A program made the translations under genes and the position numbers. From Lachnospiraceae bacterium (GTDB lineage Bacteria; Bacillota; Clostridia; Lachnospirales; Lachnospiraceae), in contig CAJTBF010000001.1 in NCBI GenBank assembly GCA_910574195.1, positions 248,001 to 312,000 of the forward strand: 64,000 nt of DNA, in the 5' to 3' direction. The notes beneath the pieces are model-generated. The model worked only from the letters and a program-made list of their open reading frames with translations. It had not been told where the DNA came from and did no database searches. Shown piece after piece: positions 43,565 through 52,211 of the stretch (position 1 is its first letter; every line of letters starts with the position of its first letter).

Positions 43565-44002
43565 TCAGATGCGGATTCCAATGGCTTCCATCCGCTCTGC
43601 GATGGCATCCAGGTCTTCCTCACTGACAGCACTTCTTTCTTCCCAAAGTTCCTTATCCCAGATTTCCACACGATCCTGAACTCCCACAAGGACTACGTCC
43701 TTTTCAAGATTTGCAGCTTTTCTAAGACTCGGCGGTACAAGCACTCTCCCCTGCTTGTCAAAACTTCCTTCCGAAGCACTTCCGAAAAAATAGCGTTTGA
43801 ATATTCTGGCATCCTTATTCATTCGTGGTAATGTCTCCAGCTCCGCGACAAACTTACTCCACTCTTCCTGGGAATACACAAACAGACAGCCTTCCAGCCC
43901 GTTACAGATCACGAACTTCTCCCCCAGATCATCCCGCAGTCTTGCCGGGATGATCAGCCGGCCCTTTTCGTCTATACTGTGATTAAACTCCCCCAGTAAC
44001 AT
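43565..44002 (-). CDS. mraZ: Transcriptional regulator MraZ
   Basis: The 145-residue protein carries two AbrB-like half barrels: [22 protein letters not shown] and [21 protein letters not shown], each with the DxxGR..(I/V)P core. MraZ oligomers bind direct TGG-type repeats and repress the dcw operon. Such repeats overlap and follow the promoter here (44045-44116), so autorepression is likely. Confidence 0.96.
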   Translation of the reverse strand: MLLGEFNHSIDEKGRLIIPARLRDDLGEKFVICNGLEGCLFVYSQEEWSKFVAELETLPRMNKDARIFKRYFFGSASEGSFDKQGRVLVPPSLRKAANLEKDVVLVGVQDRVEIWDKELWEERSAVSEEDLDAIAERMEAIGIRI

Positions 44003-44044
44003 CCAGAACTCCTTTTACCATAATGTGGGTTCTGTACTTATCCC

Positions 44045-44116
44045 CCATTTTCTACCACTTTGCTTCATATACTTACCACTTGCCTCCATTGTACTCCACA
44101 TTCCAGTCTTTTTCAA
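44045..44116 (-). promoter_or_regulatory. dcw promoter with MraZ-type direct repeats
   Basis: On the minus strand: TTGAAA (44116-44111), 17-base spacer, TACAAT (44093-44088). TGG occurs at 44098, 44088, 44078, 44057 and 44047, a 10-base period with one unit skipped (21 between the third and fourth). MraZ is known to recognise TGGG-type repeats at this period. The sites start in the promoter spacer and extend downstream of the -10. Confidence 0.78.
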
Positions 44117-44210
44117 CCCTTTTTTTGTTTTTTGATCATATCCCGTAGTTATCGCATTTTTGAACCATGACATTGCATTCATGAACACATTTCGCGGCAT
44201 AGGTATAAAA

Positions 44211-44240
44211 AAAGGACCTCCGCTTCCGCTTCGGTCCTTT
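44211..44240 (-). terminator. Terminator after the small membrane protein gene
   Basis: aaaggacc (44211-44218) pairs with ggtccttt (44233-44240); the minus strand continues into seven T residues. Confidence 0.82.
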
Positions 44241-44252
44241 TCCCATATTGAC

Positions 44253-44495
44253 TTATTCCGCAGTCGTGAGTCCATTCAGATATGTGTTCACAGCATCATA
44301 ATTCACAGAGGCAACTGCCCGCTCCTGATTCGCCGTGTATGTGTCGTACGCAGAATACCCCAGCCAGCCGATTAATGCAAGCCCGGCCAATGTAAGCGCA
44401 GACTTTCTCACAATGTTCATCATACGCTGCTTTCTCATATTCTTCTTTCTATTTACCTTTTCCTGCTTATAGCGGTCTACTTTTTCCTGACTCAT
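44253..44495 (-). CDS. Small single-pass membrane protein, unknown function
   Basis: The 80-residue product has a strongly basic N-terminus (MSQEKVDRYKQEKVNRKKNMRKQRMMNIVRK), one membrane helix (SALTLAGLALIGWLGYSAYDTY) and a short outer tail. AGAAGGAG precedes the start and a terminator follows, so it is a real single-gene unit just upstream of the dcw promoter. The topology recalls small Sec/division accessory peptides, but there is no diagnostic motif. Confidence 0.75.
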   Translation of the reverse strand: MSQEKVDRYKQEKVNRKKNMRKQRMMNIVRKSALTLAGLALIGWLGYSAYDTYTANQERAVASVNYDAVNTYLNGLTTAE

Positions 44496-44629
44496 ATCAC
44501 AAAGCTCCTTCTAATCTCACTTTTTCATCCTGATACAAGTATCTTCTCTGCTTCGGTATCCTCTGTACTCCCACCGTACCATTCACAGACCGATCATCTC
44601 ATACGAATCTTAGTATACCACATCTTTCT

Positions 44630-45469
44630 CTAAACCACAACAATAATTCCACCATCATTTGCATACATACTGCTGATTCCGGCTGTATCAATAATAAAGC
44701 TGGATTTCACCGCAATCTTCTCCAATAAAGCCTTCTGCACAGCCAACGCACGTTCTTTGCAATTACAATGTGAGATGGCAAGAATCTTTTCCTCTGGTCT
44801 TTCGATCCCCGCCGCCACATGTTCTGTCAATTTCGCCAATGCCTTTTTTATCCCTCTCGCCTGCCCCAATTGACAGATCGTCCCTTCCGGTGTTGCGCCC
44901 ATTACCGGTTTGATATTCAGTGCACCCGCAACCAGAGACTTGATTCCGGTCAGCCTTCCGTTCTTGCGCAGTGTATCCAGATTCTCCAGCACAAAATACG
45001 TATTTTGTCCGGCAATGTACTTTTCCACTGTCTCCACTACCTGCTCAAAAGGCATCCCTGCTTCTTCACATTCCTGAATCTTCAATGCAATCAATGTCTC
45101 CCCGATGGAGGCCGAGCGGGAATTGAAGATATAAATCTCCTTCTCTCCATATTCTTCTATATAAAGATTCTTCCCAAGTACCGCGCTGTTATAAGAACCG
45201 CTCAGTTCCGCCGAAAGCGTAACGACATAGATTCTTTCGGCTTCACAGTGATATCTCCCCATATATTCTTCCGGAGACGGGCAGGAAGATTTCGGACATT
45301 CCGCACATTCCGCCACTCTTCGAAGAAAGTCTGCCTGATCAAAAGACGCATCATCTATGATCCTGACACCTCCGACCTCCATACTCAGAGATGCCGTCTC
45401 AAAATAACCGCTCTGTTTCATCTCCCCGGTAAGCTCTCCGCAACTGTCCACAATTACTTTATAACTCAT
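44630..45469 (-). CDS. DegV-family fatty-acid-binding protein
   Basis: The 279-residue product has the FakB/DegV layout: VIVDSCGELTGEM near the start, VVTLSAELSGSYNSAVLGK (the loop that contacts the lipid head group), FNSRSASIGETLIALKI, LRKNGRLTGIKSLV, and a second domain ending IIDTAGISSMYANDGGIIVVV. DegV proteins bind single fatty acids; FakB forms present them to the kinase FakA. The usual HtGPG motif near the C-terminus is replaced here by YANDGG. I use ATG 45469 after GGGAGG. No fakA is visible nearby. Compare the DegV domain fused to a kinase at 52212. Confidence 0.9.
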   Translation of the reverse strand: MSYKVIVDSCGELTGEMKQSGYFETASLSMEVGGVRIIDDASFDQADFLRRVAECAECPKSSCPSPEEYMGRYHCEAERIYVVTLSAELSGSYNSAVLGKNLYIEEYGEKEIYIFNSRSASIGETLIALKIQECEEAGMPFEQVVETVEKYIAGQNTYFVLENLDTLRKNGRLTGIKSLVAGALNIKPVMGATPEGTICQLGQARGIKKALAKLTEHVAAGIERPEEKILAISHCNCKERALAVQKALLEKIAVKSSFIIDTAGISSMYANDGGIIVVV

Positions 45470-45639
45470 CCTTACATCCTCCCGACTCACACAAACAATA
45501 TCAGAACTTTTACGTGTGTAATAAATTTCTATTTCACATAGTTTTTATTACTACGTTTTAATATATCACACTTTTCTTCAATTGCATAGTTTTTTTTTGA
45601 AATTCTGTGAAGCAATCGGTATCAGTAACCGTGATCCAG

Positions 45640-46422
45640 CTATCCCAGTGCCACGTCCAGAATCATCATTAGAATAAACCCAAGAGCCACTCCGATGGTT
45701 GCAAGATTGGTATGCTTTCCGCACTGCGCTTCCGGCACCAGTTCCTCCACCACTACATAAATCATCGCACCGGCCGCAAAAGCTAACAGATAAGGCAAAA
45801 TTGGCACAATCAGTTGGGTAAGCGCAATCGTAATCAACGCGGCGATGGGTTCCACAATTCCTGACGCCATCCCATATAAAAATGCTTTTTTTCTGGAAAC
45901 ACCGTCTCCCCGGAGCGGCAGAGATATGATTGCCCCCTCCGGAAAATTCTGTACCGCAATCCCGATTGCCAGTACAAACGCGCCGGCCATAGACATCAAT
46001 GCACTTCCGCTCATCACACCGGCAAAAGTAACTCCCACTGCCATCCCTTCCGGAACATTATGCAGCGTGACCGCAAGCACCAGCATCGTCGTTTTTTTGA
46101 AACCATCTTTCATCCCGCCTAATTCTTCATTGATCCAGTACATATGTGGTGTCAGCATATCCAATATCAACAGAAACCCCATCCCGGCCAGAAATCCAAC
46201 CGTTGCTGGGAACCAGGCAACACAATCCTGTTCTCCCGACATCTCGATTGCCGGGATCAAAAGCGACCAGATTGACGCTGCGATCATTACCCCGGAAGCA
46301 AAACCAAGCAGTGCTTTTTGCAGCCGTTCATTCATCTCATTCCGAAGAAAAAATACCATAGCGGCACCCAGTGTCGTCCCCGCAAATGGGATCAGTATGC
46401 CGATCAAAACATTCCAGTCCAT
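45640..46422 (-). CDS. ZIP-family divalent metal transporter
   Basis: The 260-residue protein has eight predicted helices. HNVPEGMAVGVTFAG carries the ZIP metal-site motif in helix 4 (HNxPEG), and NFPEGAIISLPLRG the helix 5 partner. Members import Zn, Mn or Fe; the metal here is not evident. The upstream region 46423-46730 holds strong hairpins that may form a leader RNA. Confidence 0.93.
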   Translation of the reverse strand: MDWNVLIGILIPFAGTTLGAAMVFFLRNEMNERLQKALLGFASGVMIAASIWSLLIPAIEMSGEQDCVAWFPATVGFLAGMGFLLILDMLTPHMYWINEELGGMKDGFKKTTMLVLAVTLHNVPEGMAVGVTFAGVMSGSALMSMAGAFVLAIGIAVQNFPEGAIISLPLRGDGVSRKKAFLYGMASGIVEPIAALITIALTQLIVPILPYLLAFAAGAMIYVVVEELVPEAQCGKHTNLATIGVALGFILMMILDVALG

Positions 46423-46502
46423 CTTTCTTTCTCCATTCCTCTTAAAATTTGCTGTTCACGTTATCATATGCAGAAATCCCTGGTTTGCGAGTGGTTCCTT
46501 TC

Positions 46503-46584
46503 GCTAAAGTTGCTTTGGCGGGTGACCGACGATTATCCGGGCAGAACGTAGATCTCCCATCACCAGGCAGCGCAGTGCCTGGTG
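46503..46584. other. Structured intergenic segment upstream of the ZIP gene
   Basis: gctaaag/ctttggc (46503-46519) and a perfect stem caccaggca/tgcctggtg (46561-46584) lie in a GC-richer island between the ZIP start (46422) and the plus-strand promoter at 46642. It would be leader RNA for the ZIP gene. I could not match it to a riboswitch class I know. The rest of 46423-46730 holds only the promoter and ribosome site of the next gene. Confidence 0.45.
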
Positions 46585-46641
46585 CGGTGTGAACAGTAAT
46601 CTAATTTTTCCTATATTTCTGTATTTTTATCCTTTTTTTAG

Positions 46642-46670
46642 TTGTCCATGGCATTGCTTTCGTGTATAAT
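46642..46670 (+). promoter_or_regulatory. Promoter of the small P-loop protein gene
   Basis: TTGTCC (46642-46647), 17-base spacer, TATAAT (46665-46670). Confidence 0.75.
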
Positions 46671-46730
46671 AGATACAAGAGAATTTGAGCCATGATACTC
46701 AAAAATTTTTACATAAAGGAGAGATTCGCC

Positions 46731-47153
46731 ATGGTAAATTTAATAACAGGCCCCAGAGGGAGCGGAAAGACACAACAGATGATTGAACTTGCAAACGAAA
46801 AGGTTAAGACCTCCAACGGCAACGTTGTCCTGATCAAAAAAAGCCGCCGGGATACATACAGTGTCAATTTTAATATCCGTGCCATCTGCATGGCCGACTA
46901 CTGCGATATCACAACATTAGAAGAACTGATCGGATTTTTATACGGTATGGTAGCCGGAAACCATGATATTGAGACAATCTTTATTGATGGTGTTTTAAAA
47001 CAGGCTGATATTACCCTTGACAATATTTCTGTATTTATGCAGAAGATCAATAAGATTTCCAAGGAAAATAACATCGAATTTTACATCAGCGTCAGCGCAG
47101 AAAAAGAAAAAATTCCGGATATTGAAAATCCGGATTATAAAGTAATCTGCTAA
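46731..47153 (+). CDS. Small P-loop NTPase, unknown function
   Basis: The 140-residue product starts MVNLITGPRGSGKTQQMIELA, with Walker A GPRGSGKT at residues 7-14, and has IETIFIDGV as a likely Walker B near 80. It lacks the extra domains of kinases, RecA or thymidine kinase but resembles a stripped-down AAA/thymidine-kinase-like core. AAAGGAGAG lies ahead of the ATG; a strong promoter and terminator bracket it as a single gene. I do not recognise the family. Confidence 0.75.
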   Translation: MVNLITGPRGSGKTQQMIELANEKVKTSNGNVVLIKKSRRDTYSVNFNIRAICMADYCDITTLEELIGFLYGMVAGNHDIETIFIDGVLKQADITLDNISVFMQKINKISKENNIEFYISVSAEKEKIPDIENPDYKVIC

Positions 47154-47156
47154 AAT

Positions 47157-47210
47157 GAAGAAGCCGTTGCTCCATAGAGTTCTCACCCTCTATCTTGCAA
47201 CGGCTCCTTC
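47157..47210. terminator. Bidirectional terminator between convergent genes
   Basis: gccgttgc (47163-47170) pairs with gcaacggc (47197-47204) and the inner atagag/ctctat continues the stem; it lies between the P-loop gene and the minus-strand gene ending at 47226. Confidence 0.8.
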
Positions 47211-47225
47211 GTTTTCCGATATTTC

Positions 47226-48920
47226 TCAGGAATCTTCTTCCATCCCTTCTGTACTTTCTTCTTCTGTACTCTCTTCCTCCGTATCCTCATCCTCCCTCTC
47301 AACAGGAGACGTTTTCGTTTTTCCATTCAGAGAAAGTACCGTATTCGTTTCCTCTCCCACTTTGTACTCTATGGTCACTTCATCCCCGATCTCATAGCGG
47401 ATAATCCCAATATAATCTGTTACCGGAATATCAAAAATCGCATCCGTCCCTTCCAGCATGATAAAATAGTGGGAATTTCCATCCACAACTCCCTGCGCAA
47501 TTTTACGAATCGGAGCGGTTATTTTTTCCACCTGGCGGGTATCCGCATCCACGACTTTAATGCCATTTTCATACATCAGACTGGTATAGGACTCCTCACA
47601 GGAACTCACCGTATCCCCGATGGCAACAATCTGATACTTCTGTACATTCACCATGGCATACTTTTTTACCAGTCCGGCATCATCTTTTAGCGCAATGAAA
47701 TACGTCGGCTCCCCGGAAATATTCAGCAGCAGAGGGAAGGTCGCCACATATTTCAAATTCTGTACCTGGCCCTCGGCAGAAGACATCGCCGAAGTTTCCG
47801 TTGCGCCCTCAATTGCATAAAATTTTGTTTCCATCGTCCTCTGATTCATCAGTACAAATCCCACGTTAGACTGATCCCCGCTGACGGAAGTTACACCTGT
47901 ATACACCCATACATCGTCATCCACTGCCAGATAATTATATCCGTTGGTCGTAATCAGACAGTCTTTCTGCCCCAGAACACTGTTGAAATATCCGTGCTTC
48001 AACGTTCCATAATAATCATACAATTCCACCAGCAGATCCGCCGAATAGGCCCTGTCAATCCATTGCGGCACGTCCTCAATCGCATAATCCTGTGTCTCCC
48101 CTGTCACCGCGTTACACAAAACAACCCGTCCCACGGTCACACCGCCGAACAGACCAATATTATATTTGCGCACCGGGCAGATCCAGTAAGGAACCCCTTC
48201 CTCATCAATCTCAAAACTCAGTTCATTAAAAATATAAGTGGGATACCGAAAGCGTAAATGCCGGTATATATTCCGGTTAAAATGATCACTTGTGGTATAC
48301 TTCATTCCCTCACTCAGTTTGACAAGTTCTGTATTCTGTGTTGCCATGTCAATGCGGACATACGCCGGAATCCCGTCGCTTTGATTGGTAAACCACTTGA
48401 TCAGACTGGCATACCGCAGCGGAGATACCCGTACCGGCTGATCCTGATAATTAATCTGGCTATACAGATCATCCACCTCAAACTGAGAAACCATGTCCAC
48501 CATACTGCCCATTTTCCGATTTCCCAGAATCTGGGCCGAATCACGATCCAAAAGCGGAATCTGATCGAAAGAAAGTTCTTCGATATCCTTGGTAAATTCT
48601 CCCTCCTTCACTTCCAGAAGCTGCTGATACTTCCTGGCATTTACGATGGGAGAGGAAAGAAGGGAACCAATCAGGTAACTTCCCACCAACAGTACCAGTA
48701 CTCCCCCGATCAATTTAAATCCTTTCAGTTCCTTCCATTCATGACGGGCAGGCTTTTTCTTTTTCAGATAAAAAAGTGCCGCCAGAATGACCACCAGAAT
48801 CAAAAACATCCACAAGTCCGAGGAATGCAGATTTAGTGCAGGCAGCGCAACATAATAATAAACCGCTGCAAGAACCAGTACCGCAAGAATCGCAATTCCT
48901 TTCCATTTTCTTTTTTTCAT
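47226..48920 (-). CDS. Large membrane-anchored protein of unknown function
   Basis: The 564-residue product has a basic start, two or three N-terminal helices (GIAILAVLVLAAVYYYVALPALNL, LWMFLILVVILAALFYL, LIGGVLVLLVGSYLIGSLL) and a long soluble part of about 450 residues with short beta-rich repeats (FGGVTVGRVVLCNAVTGETQDYAIEDVP, NVGFVLMNQRTMETKFYAIEGA), each pairing V-L-x-[ND] with T-x-[ED]-T and Y-A-I-E. It ends in an acidic low-complexity tail (EDTEEESTEEESTEG). I do not recognise a family. The repeats suggest a beta-propeller-like or PepSY-like scaffold; that is a guess. Confidence 0.75.
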   Translation of the reverse strand: MKKRKWKGIAILAVLVLAAVYYYVALPALNLHSSDLWMFLILVVILAALFYLKKKKPARHEWKELKGFKLIGGVLVLLVGSYLIGSLLSSPIVNARKYQQLLEVKEGEFTKDIEELSFDQIPLLDRDSAQILGNRKMGSMVDMVSQFEVDDLYSQINYQDQPVRVSPLRYASLIKWFTNQSDGIPAYVRIDMATQNTELVKLSEGMKYTTSDHFNRNIYRHLRFRYPTYIFNELSFEIDEEGVPYWICPVRKYNIGLFGGVTVGRVVLCNAVTGETQDYAIEDVPQWIDRAYSADLLVELYDYYGTLKHGYFNSVLGQKDCLITTNGYNYLAVDDDVWVYTGVTSVSGDQSNVGFVLMNQRTMETKFYAIEGATETSAMSSAEGQVQNLKYVATFPLLLNISGEPTYFIALKDDAGLVKKYAMVNVQKYQIVAIGDTVSSCEESYTSLMYENGIKVVDADTRQVEKITAPIRKIAQGVVDGNSHYFIMLEGTDAIFDIPVTDYIGIIRYEIGDEVTIEYKVGEETNTVLSLNGKTKTSPVEREDEDTEEESTEEESTEGMEEDS

Positions 48921-49099
48921 ACTTCATCCTTTCTTCCGTCCCCTTTTGTAAGGGACTTTTCATCAAATCTTTCTGCCGCCGCCTGCCTTCGCTGCCTTCG
49001 TCTCCTGAGCCCTTTTCTTTCGCGGCCAGAAACCCGCTATTGGCAGCTTTTCCGCATACTGCGCTTATCGAACTGCGAATGTTCCATAAGCATAGAACC

Positions 49100-50545
49100 T
49101 TAAAATTTTCTTCTCCACAATTCCGGTGATACCAGAAGCAGATATGGCATAATCTCCAGACGTCCTACTAACATATCCATGCAGAATACGACTTTGGACA
49201 GCACGGAAAACTGCGCGAAATTATTTACCGGGCCTACCTGAGAAATACCGGGCCCCACATTATTTAATGTTGTCAGCACCGCGCTGAAATTCGTCGCAAA
49301 ATCAAAATTGTTCAACGACACCACCAGAATGGATCCGATTAATACTAAAATGTAACAAATAAAATAAATATATACGCCATGCATCGTGTCTGCCCCTACT
49401 TTTTTTCCATTCACCTTTACAAGCGTCACCGCTTTCGGGTGCAGCATCCGCATCACTTCCTGACGAATACTTTTCAATAAAATCAACAATCTGGAAACTT
49501 TCATTCCACCCCCGGTCGAACCGGCACAGGCGCCAATCACCATCAACGTTAGCAAAATCATCTTACTAAGTTCCGGCCATAGATCGTAATTGGCCGTACA
49601 GAATCCGGTCGTTGTAATAATTGCCGCCACCTGGAAGGAAGCATAGCGAAATGCATGCAAAATATTTCCATAAAGATGCAGGATGTCCACACTGATCAAC
49701 ACCGCTGCTCCGATAATAATTCCCAGATAAACCCGAAGTTCCTCGTTCTTCAAAGTATCCCGCCAATTCTTTAAGCGAAGTAAGAAGTACAGATTAAAAT
49801 TCACTCCGAACAGAATCATAAATACCGTAATCACACCGTCAATGTAGGCGCTGTCATAATACGCCACACTTGCATTCCGGTTCGAAAATCCCCCTGTTCC
49901 GGCTGTACTGAATGCATGCAGCAGAGCATCGTAAAAGTTCATCCCCCCTAGCAACAACAGAATCACTTCCACCACCGTTAGGACAAAATACATCAAATAT
50001 AAAATCCGGGCCGTACTTCTCGCACGGGGCACCAGTTTATCCGCCTCCGGTCCCGGTACCTCCGCCCGCATCAGATGCATGGAATTCTCGTCATCCAGAG
50101 ACGTCAGCATCATGACAAACATCAGCACACCCATGCCGCCGATCCAATGTGTAAAGCTCCGCCAGAAAGAAATCCCCTTCGGCAGCGCCTCAATCTCTGT
50201 TAAAATGGTAGAACCTGTGGTAGTAAATCCGGACACCGTCTCAAAAAAGGCGTCCAGATAACTGGGAATGCTCCCTGACCAGAAAAAAGGAAGTGCGCCG
50301 AACAGCGACCACAAAATCCACGCGGAACCTACAATAATCATTCCCTCTTTTGCATAGATCATCTGATCCTTCGGTTTTTTTCTTCCCGCCAGTATATAAA
50401 TCCCGATCAACACCGCGCTTACCGGCAGAAAATACCATCCGCTCTGTTCCCCGTAGAGCAACGCCACAAATGCCGGCACCAAAAGGAGAAGTCCTTCCAC
50501 ACCCAGCATTTTCCCTATGATATAGATTGTCATTCTTGTATTCAT
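49100..50545 (-). CDS. trkH: Trk-type potassium uptake membrane subunit TrkH
   Basis: The 481-residue potassium channel-like transporter has four pore repeats: TVSGFTTTGSTIL, FSTAGTGGFSNRNAS, TTTGFCTANYDLW and TLNNVGPGISQVGPV supply the selectivity loops. IGACAGSTGGGMKVSRLL is the TrkH helix M5 signature. It is followed upstream by trkA on the same strand, 16 bases apart, so the operon is trkA-trkH. Confidence 0.95.
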   Translation of the reverse strand: MNTRMTIYIIGKMLGVEGLLLLVPAFVALLYGEQSGWYFLPVSAVLIGIYILAGRKKPKDQMIYAKEGMIIVGSAWILWSLFGALPFFWSGSIPSYLDAFFETVSGFTTTGSTILTEIEALPKGISFWRSFTHWIGGMGVLMFVMMLTSLDDENSMHLMRAEVPGPEADKLVPRARSTARILYLMYFVLTVVEVILLLLGGMNFYDALLHAFSTAGTGGFSNRNASVAYYDSAYIDGVITVFMILFGVNFNLYFLLRLKNWRDTLKNEELRVYLGIIIGAAVLISVDILHLYGNILHAFRYASFQVAAIITTTGFCTANYDLWPELSKMILLTLMVIGACAGSTGGGMKVSRLLILLKSIRQEVMRMLHPKAVTLVKVNGKKVGADTMHGVYIYFICYILVLIGSILVVSLNNFDFATNFSAVLTTLNNVGPGISQVGPVNNFAQFSVLSKVVFCMDMLVGRLEIMPYLLLVSPELWRRKF

Positions 50546-50561
50546 ATTCTACGCCTCTGCC

Positions 50562-51920
50562 CTATATCAAAATATCCTCGATATCCTGAATCTGCCTCTC
50601 CATCGTCACAACGATCACATTATCCCCGACCTGAATGCTGTCATCCCCGTTGGGTATGATAATCCTGCGTCCTCTTGCAATACATGCAATCAGGTTGTTT
50701 GATTTCAATGACAATTTCTTCAGCGGAATATCCGTATACGCTGTCGGCGCATTTACAATGAACTCCAACGCTTCCACTTTTCCGTCAATCAACTGATACA
50801 TCGTCTCTACATTCACACTGCCCTGGGAATTCCGCCTCGCACGTACATAGCTGAGAATTGCATCTGCAGTAACCGTTTTCGCGGATACGACACTGTCCAG
50901 CCCGAGTTCCTCAATCATCTTTGCTCTGCGGTCTTCATTGACTTTCAAAATAATCTTGGATACCCCCTGCTTTTTCGCAAACAGAGACATAATAATATTT
51001 TCCTCGTCCATCCCGGTCAAAGAGACAAATGCATCTGCTTCCTGCAAGCCTTCCTCCAGCAGCAGATCATGGTTTGACGCATCCCCGTGAATAATGGTCG
51101 CTTTCGGAAGATTCTCACACAATCCCTCACACTTTTCCCGGTTGATTTCGATAATTTTAATCTGCATCCCTAAATTGGACAACTGCATTCCCAGATAATA
51201 GCTCACCCGGCCGCCGCCACAGATCAGCACCCTTTTAATCTTTGACTTTCGATACCCAAACTGCTTAAAAAAACTGCGGATTTCTTTGTGGGATGCGGCA
51301 ATGTGCAGTCTGTCGCCCGCTTTCATTACAAATTCTCCATCCGGAATCACCACATCCTCCCCGCGCTCCACCGCGCAGACCAGCATCTTCACCTGAAACC
51401 GATTATACATCTCGGCAAGAGACATTTCCTTTAAACCACTCTGCTCCGTAATCCAGAACTCAATGAGTTCCACCCGGCCCTTTACAAATGTTTCAATCTT
51501 ACTTGCATCCGGAAACAGCATCTGACGGGCAATCTCCTGCCCCATCGTCAGTTCCGGGTTCACTGCCATACTCAGGTGCATGTCCTCTTTCAAAAAATCA
51601 ATCTGCTGATAGTAAATCGGGTTCCGTACCCTGGCAATGGTATGCCGCGCACCGATCCGTCTGGCAATCAGACAACTTAACATATTACATTCATCCGTGG
51701 ACGTACATGCGATCAACAGTTCCGCATCCTGTACGCCTGCACTTTTCTGTACCTCCACACTTCCCCCGTCTCCATGCACGCAAAAAATGTCCATGTGATT
51801 CATTGCATCCCGAAGTTTTCCTTCATTACTGTCAATCATTACCACATCATATTCTTCCGCGGAAAGTTGTTTCGCCAGCTTATAGCCTACCTTTCCGTCC
51901 CCGATGATCACGATTTTCAT
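50562..51920 (-). CDS. trkA: Trk potassium uptake regulatory protein TrkA
   Basis: The 452-residue cytosolic regulator is two RCK_N/RCK_C repeats: MKIVIIGDGKVGYKLAKQL (NAD-binding GxGxxG) at the start and RVLICGGGRVSYYLGMQL at about 230. Each is followed by a small TrkA_C domain (DGEFVMKAGDRLHIAAS; NGDDSIQVGDNVIVVT). It gates TrkH with nucleotides. I start at ATG 51920, since the longer frame adds 32 residues with no family match. Confidence 0.95.
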   Translation of the reverse strand: MKIVIIGDGKVGYKLAKQLSAEEYDVVMIDSNEGKLRDAMNHMDIFCVHGDGGSVEVQKSAGVQDAELLIACTSTDECNMLSCLIARRIGARHTIARVRNPIYYQQIDFLKEDMHLSMAVNPELTMGQEIARQMLFPDASKIETFVKGRVELIEFWITEQSGLKEMSLAEMYNRFQVKMLVCAVERGEDVVIPDGEFVMKAGDRLHIAASHKEIRSFFKQFGYRKSKIKRVLICGGGRVSYYLGMQLSNLGMQIKIIEINREKCEGLCENLPKATIIHGDASNHDLLLEEGLQEADAFVSLTGMDEENIIMSLFAKKQGVSKIILKVNEDRRAKMIEELGLDSVVSAKTVTADAILSYVRARRNSQGSVNVETMYQLIDGKVEALEFIVNAPTAYTDIPLKKLSLKSNNLIACIARGRRIIIPNGDDSIQVGDNVIVVTMERQIQDIEDILI

Positions 51921-52015
51921 GTCATAAAACCTCTTCTTCCCCAAATTCTCTATTCGGATAATACCGAAACAAAAGAGCAATTTTTCTTTTAGGCTGTTTT
52001 CTATATAGCAGAGCA

Positions 52016-52044
52016 ATTATAGCACTTTTATCCAAAAAGTACAA
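52016..52044 (-). promoter_or_regulatory. Promoter of the trkA-trkH operon
   Basis: On the minus strand TTGTAC (52044-52039), 17-base spacer, TATAAT (52021-52016), with TGC before the -10 giving an extended -10. Confidence 0.78.
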
Positions 52045-52100
52045 CGCCTATTCCTGGAACAATCGGCTTCTTCCGATTTTACTGCAAAACACCGCAGAAA

Positions 52101-52131
52101 ATGCCTACACTTCAAATTGAAATGTAGGCAT
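52101..52131 (-). terminator. Terminator of the V4R-GGDEF-kinase-DegV operon
   Basis: atgcctaca (52101-52109) pairs with tgtaggcat (52123-52131); an inner ttcaa/ttgaa extends the stem to about 14 bp with one mismatch. TTTTCT follows on the minus strand. Confidence 0.87.
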
Positions 52132-52211
52132 CGCCTGCATTAAATTTTAAACATTTTACCTGCCTGTTTGACCGAAAGCATATCATTTTTTGTTCTTTTC
52201 TATTTTATCCT

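Noticed and set aside
44015-44275. 86-residue frame over the dcw promoter
   Set aside because: It covers the promoter, the MraZ repeats and the end of a neighbouring gene, with no family features.
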